Notes: generated by a model from the sequence alone, not told the origin. Positions 1 to 6,430 are shown, counted from the first letter of the stretch. The stretch is 11,032 nucleotides of DNA from JAISFI01 sp031553775 (GCA_031553775.1 JAVBLA010000081.1:1-11032), one strand, 5' to 3'. Program-made: numbers and translations.

Positions 1-22
1 CTGCCGGGGCGAAAAGCGAGTG

Positions 23-54
23 CAAAAGTAGAACTTTTTTATTTACACTCCAAA
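23..54 (-). promoter_or_regulatory. Bacteroidota-type promoter firing off the left edge
   Basis: Read on the minus strand, a TTTG box (51-54) is separated by exactly 20 bp from TACTTTTG (23-30). This matches the Bacteroidota primary-sigma consensus TTTG-N19/20-TAnnTTTG. It would start transcription near position 16-18 and run out of the window to the left, so the gene it serves is not visible. The match is seen in the sequence; promoter activity is inferred. Confidence 0.6.
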
Positions 55-138
55 TCTTTTTGTAATTTATTTTCTAGATATTTTATCCCGAAAAATCAAA
101 ACTCTTTGTATCAGTGAAATGCAGTGGGAAATATTTTG

Positions 139-188
139 AAATAAGCACAACCATTTATCACCTAAAAGCATTATCTTTGTGCTTATTT
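139..188. repeat. 12-bp perfect inverted repeat over the cat-like promoter
   Basis: The arm AAATAAGCACAA (139-150) is the exact reverse complement of TTGTGCTTATTT (177-188), with a 26-bp spacer. The right arm overlaps the last three bases of the -7 box (172-179) and the expected transcription start of the acetyltransferase gene. This is a reasonable place for a repressor or activator to bind. Because the arms straddle the promoter rather than the leader, an RNA hairpin is less likely unless transcription starts further upstream. Confidence 0.45.
172..179 (+). promoter_or_regulatory. -7 box of the acetyltransferase gene
   Basis: TATCTTTG fits the Bacteroidota -7 consensus TAnnTTTG. No convincing -33 box is seen at the usual 19-20 bp upstream, so the promoter may be weak or need an activator. 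Transcription would begin near 185, which would make a TTG start at 187 almost leaderless. This favours the ATG at 217 as the start codon. Confidence 0.5.
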
Positions 189-216
189 GCAAAAAATAAA
201 TCAATCCATTAACATT

Positions 217-846
217 ATGCCTTATACATTAGATATAAATACCTGGGAACGAAAAGATCACTTCCACTTCTTTCGAAAATTTGAAGAGCCTTTTTTCGGA
301 GTCACCGTTTCTATAGACTGCACAAAAGCATATAGCTATGCCAAACAGAGAAATATATCATTCTTTTTATGCTACCTGTATAAATCTCTATGGGCTGCGA
401 ACCAAATAACACCTTTCAAATACAGAATTCAGGGAGAAGAGGTCGTTATTTACGAACAGATAAATGCATCTCCAACCATTAACAGAAATAATGGTACTTT
501 TGGTTTTGCTTATATGGACTACCATACCGATTTTGAAAAGTTTTATCAGGACGCACAGAAAGAAATCGACAGAGTTCAAAATAGCAGCGGACTTATACCT
601 GCGACATCAGGAGAAAACATTATTCACTATTCTTCCATTCCCTGGCTTGACTTCACATCTTTTTCCCATGCGAGGGCTTTTTCCTTCTGCGACAGCATAC
701 CCAAAATTGTTTTTGGAAAAATGAAAGAAGAAGGCAAGAAAAAAATGATGTCAGTTTCCATCCATGTGCATCATGCCTTAATGGATGGTTATCATGTAGG
801 ATTGTATGTAGATTTATTTCAAAAATCAATGAATGAGTTTCAATAA
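217..846 (+). CDS. Chloramphenicol acetyltransferase family protein (type A CAT-like)
   Basis: A 209-residue cytosolic acyltransferase of the trimeric type A CAT family, which moves acetyl from acetyl-CoA to a hydroxyl of the substrate (chloramphenicol in true CATs). Seen: NTWERKDHF at residues 8-16, with the conserved Arg12; YSSIPWLDFTSF at 138-149, with the serine equivalent to CAT Ser148; and the catalytic HHALMDGYHV at 185-194 (His186 as base, Asp190 pairing with Arg12). Length fits the family (about 210-220 aa). The frame is open from a TTG at 187, but the ATG at 217 matches where CATs start and leaves room for the promoter at 172-179. Odd point: Met189 stands where characterised CATs usually have Cys. 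The gene stands alone, with no mobile-element signature beside it. It may be an intrinsic CAT-like enzyme with another substrate, so resistance should not be assumed. Confidence 0.85.
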   Translation: MPYTLDINTWERKDHFHFFRKFEEPFFGVTVSIDCTKAYSYAKQRNISFFLCYLYKSLWAANQITPFKYRIQGEEVVIYEQINASPTINRNNGTFGFAYMDYHTDFEKFYQDAQKEIDRVQNSSGLIPATSGENIIHYSSIPWLDFTSFSHARAFSFCDSIPKIVFGKMKEEGKKKMMSVSIHVHHALMDGYHVGLYVDLFQKSMNEFQ

Positions 847-898
847 ATATCTTAAAACTATTTATTCACAAGCCTTCTAAAACTTTTTCATTCAACCC

Positions 899-929
899 TT
901 GTCCGTTAAAATTAATTTATCTACCTTTG
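899..929 (+). promoter_or_regulatory. Promoter of tRNA-Arg
   Basis: TTG (899-901) lies 20 bp upstream of TACCTTTG (922-929), a near-ideal Bacteroidota promoter. It ends 19 bp before the tRNA and so gives a short 5' leader for RNase P to remove. The tRNA therefore has its own transcription unit, independent of the acetyltransferase gene. Confidence 0.7.
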
Positions 930-948
930 CAACCGCAAAAATAAGGAT

Positions 949-1022
949 GGTCCGGTAGCTCAGCTGGATAGAGCAACAGCCTTCTAAGCTGTGGGTCTTG
1001 AGTTCGAATCTCAACCGGATCA
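949..1022 (+). tRNA. tRNA-Arg (anticodon TCT)
   Basis: The cloverleaf was folded by hand. Acceptor arm GGTCCGG (949-955) pairs with CCGGATC (1015-1021) with one G-U, followed by discriminator A1022. The anticodon stem ACAGC/GCTGT closes the loop CTTCTAA (981-987), with anticodon TCT at 983-985, reading AGA arginine codons. The T stem TTGAG/CTCAA closes the loop TTCGAAT. The length is 74 nt. CCA is not encoded (CTT follows the discriminator), so it must be added after transcription. Confidence 0.95.
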
Positions 1023-1034
1023 CTTTTTATTATC

Positions 1035-1071
1035 AAACAGTTACATTAAAAATGTGGCTGTTTTTGTTTTT
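1035..1071 (+). terminator. Intrinsic terminator of tRNA-Arg
   Basis: A 12-bp stem (1035-1046 with 1052-1063, two G-U pairs) closes a TAAAA loop and runs directly into a U-rich tract (TTTGTTTTT). It lies 12 nt after the tRNA and ends its transcript. Confidence 0.8.
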
Positions 1072-1378
1072 AAATATTTACTTCCTTGTCATACTCGCCG
1101 TTACGCAAAGGGTTAGGATGATTAATTGTGTTTTTTTATATATTTCCGACATTTTTTTCATAAGCACAACTTAGACACAGCCTATAAGAGTAACTATTTT
1201 TTATTGAGAATTTATTTTAAGTTTTTATTTTTTGCAATTCCACCGTCATTTCATTTGATTTTTCTTTTTAAATGAGAAATAAGCCAACCAAACCCACAAC
1301 CGGAAAGGGAAAGTCCACTTAAAACAGCGTAAACCACAATTTGTAAAATAAAGTTGCCGGTACTCCACCTGTTTATTT
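1072..1378. other. Intergenic stretch, no complete gene
   Basis: This AT-rich stretch lies between the tRNA terminator and the end of the minus-strand lipoprotein gene. It holds no ORF with a proper start on either strand and no clear TAnnTTTG promoter. The only coding-like signal is an open minus-strand frame at 1251-1337 (listed separately). An 8-bp A/T-only inverted repeat near 1346-1379 is too weak to call a terminator for the lipoprotein gene. Confidence 0.5.
1251..1337 (-). pseudogene. Possible remnant of a small membrane protein
   Basis: In one minus-strand frame a hydrophobic stretch (AVLSGLSLSGCGFGWLIS) is followed by a basic tail (HLKRKIK) and a TGA at 1251-1253. This is what the C-terminal transmembrane end of a membrane protein looks like. 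The frame stays open upstream into the 3' end of the lipoprotein gene but has no ATG; the only plausible start is the GTG at 1335-1337, giving 28 residues. It could be the tail of a deleted gene, a very small membrane peptide, or chance. It is listed so that the reader knows the signal exists. Confidence 0.2.
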
Positions 1379-2074
1379 TTAATGTAAATTTCCAATTACA
1401 TTGTTATTCCACAGGTTAAGGGCAAATTCACGAAATTCGTCACAAGCATTTTTAAATGCATTGTCAAATGAATATTCGCCTCCATAAACTTCAGTTTCTG
1501 ACAAAACAATTTTATCTTCCCCACGCATAGCATATTTCTGAGAACCTTCGTACATAATTACTTTCATATTGCAAGGGCTTACATCGCCATGGCAAACAGT
1601 TTTGTACACCATCCACGTTTCGGCTATACCGTTTTGATTCAAATCTGTTACTTGTAATGTATTGGGAACAAATTCAGCGGCGATATCCACCGGACAATCA
1701 GAAATAAAATCATACACTTTCCATGTTTGAGTATAAAAATTTCCTTTAATATCAAAATGATAGGCAAATAATTCAGCATCACAGCCTTCATTTTCATGCT
1801 TGAATTTTTCATTGACAAAAATTCCTGTTTCGGTGGTGATTACAAGGTGTTCTCCCAATTTGTCGATAAAACGAATAGATTCTTTCATTTTCCCGTTGTA
1901 GGTTATTTCTTTGGGCAGTTGGTTTTCGTTTTCGATTCTTGAAACTTTTAAGATTTGTATCGAATCGGTTGTTGTAGAAACAGTGTTTTTTGTTTCTGTA
2001 CTTGTTTTCGATGAATTATTGCAGGCAGTCAAACCTATGGCTAATGCTGCGATTAAAAAGATTTTTGTGTTCAT
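1379..2074 (-). CDS. Predicted lipoprotein with a DxNxNG motif, function unknown
   Basis: A 231-residue protein with a type II signal peptide: a hydrophobic stretch ending in LTAC, with Cys18 as the lipidated residue. A Ser/Thr-rich linker follows (about 20-40), so it is probably anchored in the outer or inner membrane. The folded part (about 45-225) is rich in beta segments and contains DLNQNGIAETW at 144-154, which resembles a calcium-binding loop. The conserved-looking run CHGDVSP..MKVIMYEG at 161-177 follows. Five cysteines lie in the mature part (98, 127, 161, 168, 211), so disulphides are possible. The layout recalls the Flavobacteria family named after Riemerella M949_RS01915 (surface polysaccharide-related), but I recall this only loosely. 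The gene is transcribed alone, divergently from the TPR/PD40 operon. The start is the ATG before the signal peptide; no Shine-Dalgarno is visible. Confidence 0.75.
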   Translation of the reverse strand: MNTKIFLIAALAIGLTACNNSSKTSTETKNTVSTTTDSIQILKVSRIENENQLPKEITYNGKMKESIRFIDKLGEHLVITTETGIFVNEKFKHENEGCDAELFAYHFDIKGNFYTQTWKVYDFISDCPVDIAAEFVPNTLQVTDLNQNGIAETWMVYKTVCHGDVSPCNMKVIMYEGSQKYAMRGEDKIVLSETEVYGGEYSFDNAFKNACDEFREFALNLWNNNVIGNLH

Positions 2075-2133
2075 TTGTTCCCCATTCTGATTTCTATGAT
2101 CCAGTAGTCGTACTTGCTGATTAAAATACTTCT

Positions 2134-2152
2134 AAACAATACATAATTGTTT
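2134..2152. repeat. Short inverted repeat upstream of the lipoprotein gene
   Basis: AAACAAT (2134-2140) and ATTGTTT (2146-2152) are perfect inverted arms around ACATA. They lie just downstream of the minus-strand -7 box at 2155-2162, about where transcription of the lipoprotein gene would start. This could be an operator, but a 7-bp A/T-rich repeat can arise by chance. Confidence 0.25.
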
Positions 2153-2154
2153 TA

Positions 2155-2183
2155 CAAAAATAGAGAATTTGTTTTGTACCAAA
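2155..2183 (-). promoter_or_regulatory. Candidate promoter of the lipoprotein gene
   Basis: On the minus strand TATTTTTG (2155-2162) fits TAnnTTTG, and TTTG (2180-2183) lies 17 bp upstream of it, a little shorter than the usual 19-20. It would give a leader of about 70 nt before the ATG at 2074. Confidence 0.4.
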
Positions 2184-2351
2184 GAAATACTTCCGGATTT
2201 GTTTTAAAGCAGGCTATTTTTAAGATGAATCTACGAGCTGTATATAATCTAATTTATTAATACCAGCCTCCCTCATTAAAATCATTTGGATAATTATCTT
2301 CCTGAACAGATCTTCTAAATAATACAATCAAAGAAAACCAGCTGGTGTATA

Positions 2352-2383
2352 TTTGCAATTTTCCATAAAATATACTACTTTTG
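2352..2383 (+). promoter_or_regulatory. Promoter of the TPR/PD40-nfeD-floA operon
   Basis: TTTG (2352-2355), a 20-bp spacer and TACTTTTG (2376-2383) match the Bacteroidota consensus fully. The leader to the ATG at 2569 would be about 180 nt, which is long, and contains two short ORFs and a heptamer repeat. The rest of the 2075-2523 gap holds nothing else that I can recognise. Confidence 0.7.
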
Positions 2384-2393
2384 GAATTTGAAA

Positions 2394-2572
2394 ATGATTC
2401 GCATTAAACAACTGGTCGTTTTGTACAAAATCAAAAATACAAAATCTATATGAAACATTTATGTATATTCCCATTCACCCAGGAATATAAAATAATATAT
2501 CATTTTCAACCGAAGATAGGCCTTTGCCAATTTTCAATTTTAAATTTTCAATTGTCAATTATTTTCGTATGA
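2394..2572 (+). other. Two chained short ORFs in the leader of the TPR/PD40 gene
   Basis: An ATG at 2394 opens a 19-codon ORF (stop 2451-2453). Its stop overlaps an ATG at 2450 that opens a 40-codon ORF (stop 2570-2572). That stop in turn overlaps the ATG (2569) of the TPR/PD40 gene. Both junctions are ATGA. This would allow coupled translation through the leader, but neither peptide resembles a known family, no Shine-Dalgarno is seen, and the heptamer repeat helps keep the frame open. Chance is quite possible. Confidence 0.25.
2528..2562 (+). repeat. Tandem heptamer repeat (CAATTNN) x5, copy 1
   Basis: Five 7-bp units in a row: CAATTTT, CAATTTT, AAATTTT, CAATTGT, CAATTAT. They end 6 bp before the ATG of the TPR/PD40 gene. 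The period of 7 does not preserve a reading frame, so the repeat is not selected as coding sequence. The same unit occurs five times upstream of the uridine-phosphorylase-like gene at 5525-5559. Confidence 0.7.
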
Positions 2573-3990
2573 AATACAACTCTTTCGTCATATCCCTGCT
2601 TATCTTTTTTTCCTGTCACACCCTTTCCGGACAAAACCTGACAGAGATCAAAAAGTTATATCTCGAAGGAAAGTATGAAGAAATCAAACCGGCCGTTAAA
2701 AAATTAGTCACGAGCACCCCTTCCAATGCTTCATACAACCAATGGTACGGCGTTTGTCTTTTTGAAACCGGAGAATACCAGGCATCTGAAAAATATCTGA
2801 AATTTGCCGCATCGAAAAAAATAGAAGCATCTAACCTTTATTTGGGAAAGCTTTATTTCATGCAATATGACTTCAGCCAATCGGAAGAAGCTTATGAGAA
2901 ATATATTGGTAGCCTGGATGAGAAAAAACAAACCAAAGAAATTGAAGCCATTAAACCCTTACTTGAACAAGCCAAAAGAGCCGCCAGGTTAATAAAATAC
3001 ACCGAGGATATCCAAATCATTGACAGCCTGATTGTTGATAAAGAAGAGTTCCTTTCCCATTATCGTTTGGGGGAAGAAGCAGGTTCGCTTAAAGAATCCG
3101 AAAACGGGAAGGAGTTCATTTACACCAATCAATTGGAAAATAAAAGATATTATGCAAAAAAAGATTCAGGTGGCATTTATAAATTGTACTCACAGGTTAA
3201 ATTATTAGATAAATGGGGAGATGAAGTTAAATTATCGGATGAAATCAACAGTTCTGAAAACAACTGTTATCCTTTTGTTCTCAATGATGGTGTAACCATT
3301 TATTTTGCATCCGAAGGACACGGATCTATCGGAGGATACGACCTGTTCATCACCCGTTATAACAATAATAATGAAAGTTACCTGGCCCCTGAACAATTAG
3401 GCATGCCTTTTAATTCCACCTTTAACGACTATATGCTGGCCATAGACGAACTCAACGAGATCGGATACTTTGCCAGCGATCGTTTCCAACCGGAAGGAAA
3501 AGTAATTATCTACACGTTTATTCCGAATCCGGAAAAGAAAAGAGTGAATAGTGAAAACCAGGAAGTCCTGAAAAAAAGAGCAAAAATAACATCTATCAAA
3601 GATACCTGGATCGGCGGAGAAAATTATGCTGCACTTTTGCAACAAAAGTTTTCTCAAATGAATCATACGGAAAAATCGGGTAAGCGGGATTTCATATTTG
3701 TTATCAATGACAACATCATCTACCATAATCTGAATGATTTTGAAAGTCATGCTGCCAAAAGCCTTTTCTCTGAATCGCAACAGGTAAAGAACGCATTGGA
3801 TAACGCGGAAAAATCGCTGGAAGATAACCGGATACAATACAGTAAAGCTACTTCTGAAGGAAAGAAAAAACTATCGCAATCAATCCGGGATGCAGAAAAA
3901 GCGCTGGAAAATTTATCCATCAAATATGATAGCTTGCAGAAACAGGCCAGAAATGCAGAAATTAAACAATTAAGGCAACAAAATCAATGA
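2569..3990 (+). CDS. Secreted TPR and PD40 (beta-propeller-like) protein
   Basis: A 473-residue protein with an N-terminal signal peptide (hydrophobic 5-19, likely cleaved near Gly21-Gln22). Cys16 lies in a poor lipobox, so signal peptidase I is more likely. Residues 22-115 hold TPR-type helix pairs (YLEGKYEEIKPAVKKL; LFETGEYQASEKYL; YFMQYDFSQSEEAY). Residues about 233-320 hold a PD40/WD40-like segment with the typical run of FVLNDGVTIYFAS, GGYDLF, MPFNS..NDYM and GYFASDR. The last 70 residues form a charged coiled coil. PD40 plus TPR occurs in Bacteroidota envelope proteins, including T9SS-associated ones, but no OmpA-like domain is present here. The frame also opens at a TTG (2524), but that extension only translates the heptamer repeat; the ATG at 2569 directly precedes the signal peptide. 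Its TGA overlaps the ATG of the nfeD-like gene (ATGA), so the two are coupled. The exact role is unknown. Confidence 0.8.
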   Translation: MKYNSFVISLLIFFSCHTLSGQNLTEIKKLYLEGKYEEIKPAVKKLVTSTPSNASYNQWYGVCLFETGEYQASEKYLKFAASKKIEASNLYLGKLYFMQYDFSQSEEAYEKYIGSLDEKKQTKEIEAIKPLLEQAKRAARLIKYTEDIQIIDSLIVDKEEFLSHYRLGEEAGSLKESENGKEFIYTNQLENKRYYAKKDSGGIYKLYSQVKLLDKWGDEVKLSDEINSSENNCYPFVLNDGVTIYFASEGHGSIGGYDLFITRYNNNNESYLAPEQLGMPFNSTFNDYMLAIDELNEIGYFASDRFQPEGKVIIYTFIPNPEKKRVNSENQEVLKKRAKITSIKDTWIGGENYAALLQQKFSQMNHTEKSGKRDFIFVINDNIIYHNLNDFESHAAKSLFSESQQVKNALDNAEKSLEDNRIQYSKATSEGKKKLSQSIRDAEKALENLSIKYDSLQKQARNAEIKQLRQQNQ

Positions 3991-4466
3991 CAGCAGACAT
4001 CATTATTACCGTCGTCCTTGCCCTGTTAAGCATCTTGCTGATGCTTGCAGAGGTATTTTTATTACCGGGCATAACTTTCGCCGGAATTGCCGGTGGTATT
4101 TTCAGTATCGGAAGTGTTTTTTATGCGTACACGTACCTTGGAAATATAGGAGGAACCATCACATTAATAATGTCAATCGCAACCTTCGGCTTCCTTTTCA
4201 TCTGGCTGGTGCGCTCCAAAGCTATAAATAAAATCGGACTTACCGCAGAAATAGATTCCAAAGTAGACAACGACTTGGATAAAGTAAACGAAGGTGATAC
4301 AGGTACTACCCTTTCACGTTTATCTCCCATGGGAAAAATCCGCGTAAACGGAGTTGTTGTGGAAGGAAAAAGTCTCGGAGGATTTATCGATGAAGGAAAA
4401 CCTGTCGTGATTTATAAAAAATACACGAATCAAGTGTTAGTAAAAGAAGAAGGAACGTCAATTTAA
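3987..4466 (+). CDS. NfeD-like membrane protein (short form)
   Basis: A 159-residue inner-membrane protein of the short NfeD type, without the N-terminal ClpP-like protease domain. Three hydrophobic segments lie at about 4-24, 30-50 and 54-75, with the family's LPGITFAGIAG turn at 26-36. A soluble OB-fold domain follows at about 103-155 (GDTGTTLSRLSPMGKIRVNG, then the VVVEG and PVVIYKK strands). NfeD proteins are almost always encoded next to a flotillin or stomatin and are thought to bind it and shape membrane microdomains. Here floA follows after 12 nt, which is the standard arrangement. The start overlaps the stop of the TPR/PD40 gene. Confidence 0.88.
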   Translation: MTADIIITVVLALLSILLMLAEVFLLPGITFAGIAGGIFSIGSVFYAYTYLGNIGGTITLIMSIATFGFLFIWLVRSKAINKIGLTAEIDSKVDNDLDKVNEGDTGTTLSRLSPMGKIRVNGVVVEGKSLGGFIDEGKPVVIYKKYTNQVLVKEEGTSI

Positions 4467-4478
4467 ATTTATATAATT

Positions 4479-5471
4479 ATGGAAGGTAGTATTTTAATCT
4501 TGGTAATTATCGCGGCAGGCATCATTCTGCTTGGCGTGTTCTTTTATTATGTGCCGTTCAATCTATGGATCGCAGCCAAAGCGTCTAATGTGCACATATC
4601 CCTGATACAGTTATTCCTGATGAGACTCAGGAAGGTTCCACCCCCCGTAATCGTAAATGCGATGATCGAGGCGCATAAAGCGGGACTGAGAAACATTACC
4701 CGCGACGAGCTGGAAGCACACTACATGGCTGGCGGTCATGTGGAGAAAGTGGTACACGCCCTGGTTTCGGCTTCCAAAGCGAATATCGACCTGAGTTTTC
4801 AGATGTCTACTGCGATCGACCTGGCAGGACGGGACGTATTCATGGCTGTTCAGATGTCAGTTAACCCCAAGGTGATCGATACACCTCCTGTAGCAGCCGT
4901 TTCCAAAGACGGGATTCAGTTGATAGCCAAAGCTCGTGTCACCGTCCGTGCCAATATCAAGCAATTGGTCGGAGGTGCCGGTGAAGAAACTGTTCTGGCC
5001 CGTGTAGGCGAAGGTATCGTATCTTCCATCGGATCTTCGGAATCGCATAAAACGGTACTCGAAAATCCAGATTCCATCTCCAAATTAGTATTGAAAAAAG
5101 GTTTGGATGCCGGAACTGCGTTCGAAATCTTATCCATCGATATCGCCGACATCGACATAGGTAAAAACATCGGTGCCGTACTGCAAATGGACCAGGCACA
5201 GGCTGATAAAAATATCGCACAAGCCAAAGCGGAAGAACGCCGCGCCATGGCAGTCGCCCTGGAACAGGAAATGAAAGCCAAAGCCCAGGAAGCCCGCGCC
5301 AAAGTAATCGAAGCAGAATCGGAAGTTCCAAAAGCCATGGCAGAAGCCTTCAGAAGCGGAAATCTGGGAATCATGGATTATTATAAAATGAAAAATATCC
5401 AGGCTGATACCGAAATGAGGGAAAATATTGCCAAACCGGCAACTCCTCCTTCTACTGTGGAGAAAAAATAA
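4479..5471 (+). CDS. floA: Flotillin-like protein FloA
   Basis: A 330-residue membrane-associated scaffold protein of the FloA (formerly UPF0365) family, organising ordered lipid domains in the inner membrane. Residues 4-28 form a hydrophobic hairpin or membrane anchor. The family-typical MRLRKVPPPVIVNAMIEAHKAG begins at 48. A PHB/SPFH-type domain covers about 115-230 (VNPKVIDTPPVAAVSKDGIQ). An Ala/Glu/Lys-rich coiled coil at about 236-295 contains repeated EA/AKA steps, used for oligomerisation. The length equals the usual 330 of the family. It is the last gene of the operon. The start ATG follows 12 nt after the nfeD-like stop, with no Shine-Dalgarno. Confidence 0.93.
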   Translation: MEGSILILVIIAAGIILLGVFFYYVPFNLWIAAKASNVHISLIQLFLMRLRKVPPPVIVNAMIEAHKAGLRNITRDELEAHYMAGGHVEKVVHALVSASKANIDLSFQMSTAIDLAGRDVFMAVQMSVNPKVIDTPPVAAVSKDGIQLIAKARVTVRANIKQLVGGAGEETVLARVGEGIVSSIGSSESHKTVLENPDSISKLVLKKGLDAGTAFEILSIDIADIDIGKNIGAVLQMDQAQADKNIAQAKAEERRAMAVALEQEMKAKAQEARAKVIEAESEVPKAMAEAFRSGNLGIMDYYKMKNIQADTEMRENIAKPATPPSTVEKK

Positions 5472-5498
5472 AACAATATCCGGAATAAATAACCATCC

Positions 5499-5542
5499 AT
5501 TGAGAATTGACAATTTGTATTAAACAATTGTCAATTCTCAAT
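5499..5542 (+). terminator. 17-bp inverted repeat between floA and the next operon
   Basis: The arms 5499-5515 and 5526-5542 are perfectly complementary over 17 bp around a 10-nt loop. The right arm is followed by TTTCAATTTTC. It may end transcription after floA, though the stem is A/T-rich and the tail is broken by C and A. The right arm also forms the first units of the heptamer repeat, and the hairpin ends only 16 nt before the ATG at 5559. It could therefore act in the leader of the downstream operon, if that operon is transcribed through it. Confidence 0.5.
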
Positions 5543-5559
5543 TTTCAATTTTCAATTCA
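5525..5559 (+). repeat. Tandem heptamer repeat (CAATTNN) x5, copy 2
   Basis: The units are CAATTGT, CAATTCT, CAATTTT, CAATTTT and CAATTCA. The last base of the fifth unit is the A of the ATG at 5559. It has the same unit and copy number as at 2528-2562, in front of an unrelated operon, which suggests a dispersed genomic repeat rather than gene-specific regulation. Confidence 0.7.
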
Positions 5560-6428
5560 TGAAGCGAATCATTCCTCCATCGGAATTACCGATCAACAGC
5601 GACGGTAGCGCATTCCACCTGCATATCCGTCCGGAACAATTATCCGACAAAATAGTGATGATGGGCGATCCGGGAAGGGTTCCCGTAGTAGCTCAATATT
5701 TCGATAATATAGAATTCGACCAGCAAAGCCGGGAATTCCGTACAATTACAGGATCTTATAAAGGGAAACGGATTACAGCCTTATCTCACGGGATTGGATG
5801 CGACAATATCGATATTGTTGTCACCGAACTCGATGCGCTGGTTAATATAGACCTGGAATCCCGTACGGAAAAAGATATTCTAAAAAAACTGACCATGGTA
5901 AGAGTCGGCACCTGTGGAGGGATCCAGCCGTATTGCCCGATCGGTAGCTATGTGGTCTCTGAAATATCTATGGGGATGGACGGGTTACTATTCTTCTATG
6001 ACAAAGGAAAAGAAATATCGGATACTGGCTTAACAGAAGCTTTTTACAAGCACACCGGCTGGTCGCCCGATTATGCCACTCCTTATTTTGCTCCGGCAGA
6101 TAAAGATCTGATCGACCGGATAGGTTTCGATATGGTCAAAGGAATCACCTGCTCCGCCAACGGTTTTTATGGACCACAAGGAAGATATGCACGTCTCGCT
6201 CTCTCCCACCCCGATCAGAACGAATTATTGGAAAGTTTTTCCTACAATGGACTGCAATTTACGAACTACGAAATGGAAAGTTCCGCTCTGGCCGGCCTTT
6301 CCAAACTGATGGGACATTCGGCAATGACTGTTTGTTTAGTTGTGGCCAACCGGTACACAAACGAGATGAATACCGATTATAAAGGTTCTTTTGATGATTT
6401 GATTGTCAAAGTATTGAATAGGATTTGA
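5559..6428 (+). CDS. Uridine-phosphorylase-like nucleoside phosphorylase
   Basis: A 289-residue cytosolic enzyme of the PNP/UDP phosphorylase family. It splits a nucleoside with phosphate into base and ribose-1-phosphate (nucleoside salvage). Residues seen: phosphate-binding GDPGR at 36-40, SREF at 57-60 with Arg58, RVGTCGGIQP at 115-124 with Arg115 and Thr118, and ribose-binding NYEMES at 236-241. FYGPQGRY at 203-210 keeps Gln207 and Arg209, the pair that recognises uracil in E. coli Udp (FYPGQERY). This favours uridine over purine substrates. At 289 residues it is longer than E. coli Udp (about 253), with an insertion near 95-112. It is the first gene of an operon with the sanA-like gene and mnmE. 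No TAnnTTTG promoter is evident directly upstream, so it may be read from a promoter I cannot see or from the floA operon. Confidence 0.82.
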   Translation: MKRIIPPSELPINSDGSAFHLHIRPEQLSDKIVMMGDPGRVPVVAQYFDNIEFDQQSREFRTITGSYKGKRITALSHGIGCDNIDIVVTELDALVNIDLESRTEKDILKKLTMVRVGTCGGIQPYCPIGSYVVSEISMGMDGLLFFYDKGKEISDTGLTEAFYKHTGWSPDYATPYFAPADKDLIDRIGFDMVKGITCSANGFYGPQGRYARLALSHPDQNELLESFSYNGLQFTNYEMESSALAGLSKLMGHSAMTVCLVVANRYTNEMNTDYKGSFDDLIVKVLNRI

Positions 6429-6430
6429 GG

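Noticed and set aside
187..216. TTG start giving a 219-residue acetyltransferase
   Set aside because: The TTG lies at the expected transcription start, and CAT proteins begin close to the ATG at 217.
842..866. AATAAATA...TATTTATT inverted repeat after the acetyltransferase gene
   Set aside because: It is all A/T with no following T-run, so it would be too weak to call a terminator.
2505..2514. TCAACCG match to the 3' end of tRNA-Arg, as a possible att repeat
   Set aside because: Only seven bases match, which is expected by chance over this distance.
2524..2568. TTG start adding 15 residues to the TPR/PD40 protein
   Set aside because: The extension only reads the heptamer repeat and would displace the signal peptide from the N-terminus.
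4857..5513. Several long minus-strand ORFs opposite floA
   Set aside because: They are shadows of the Ala/Glu/Lys-rich floA coding strand; low-complexity translations without family motifs or starts.
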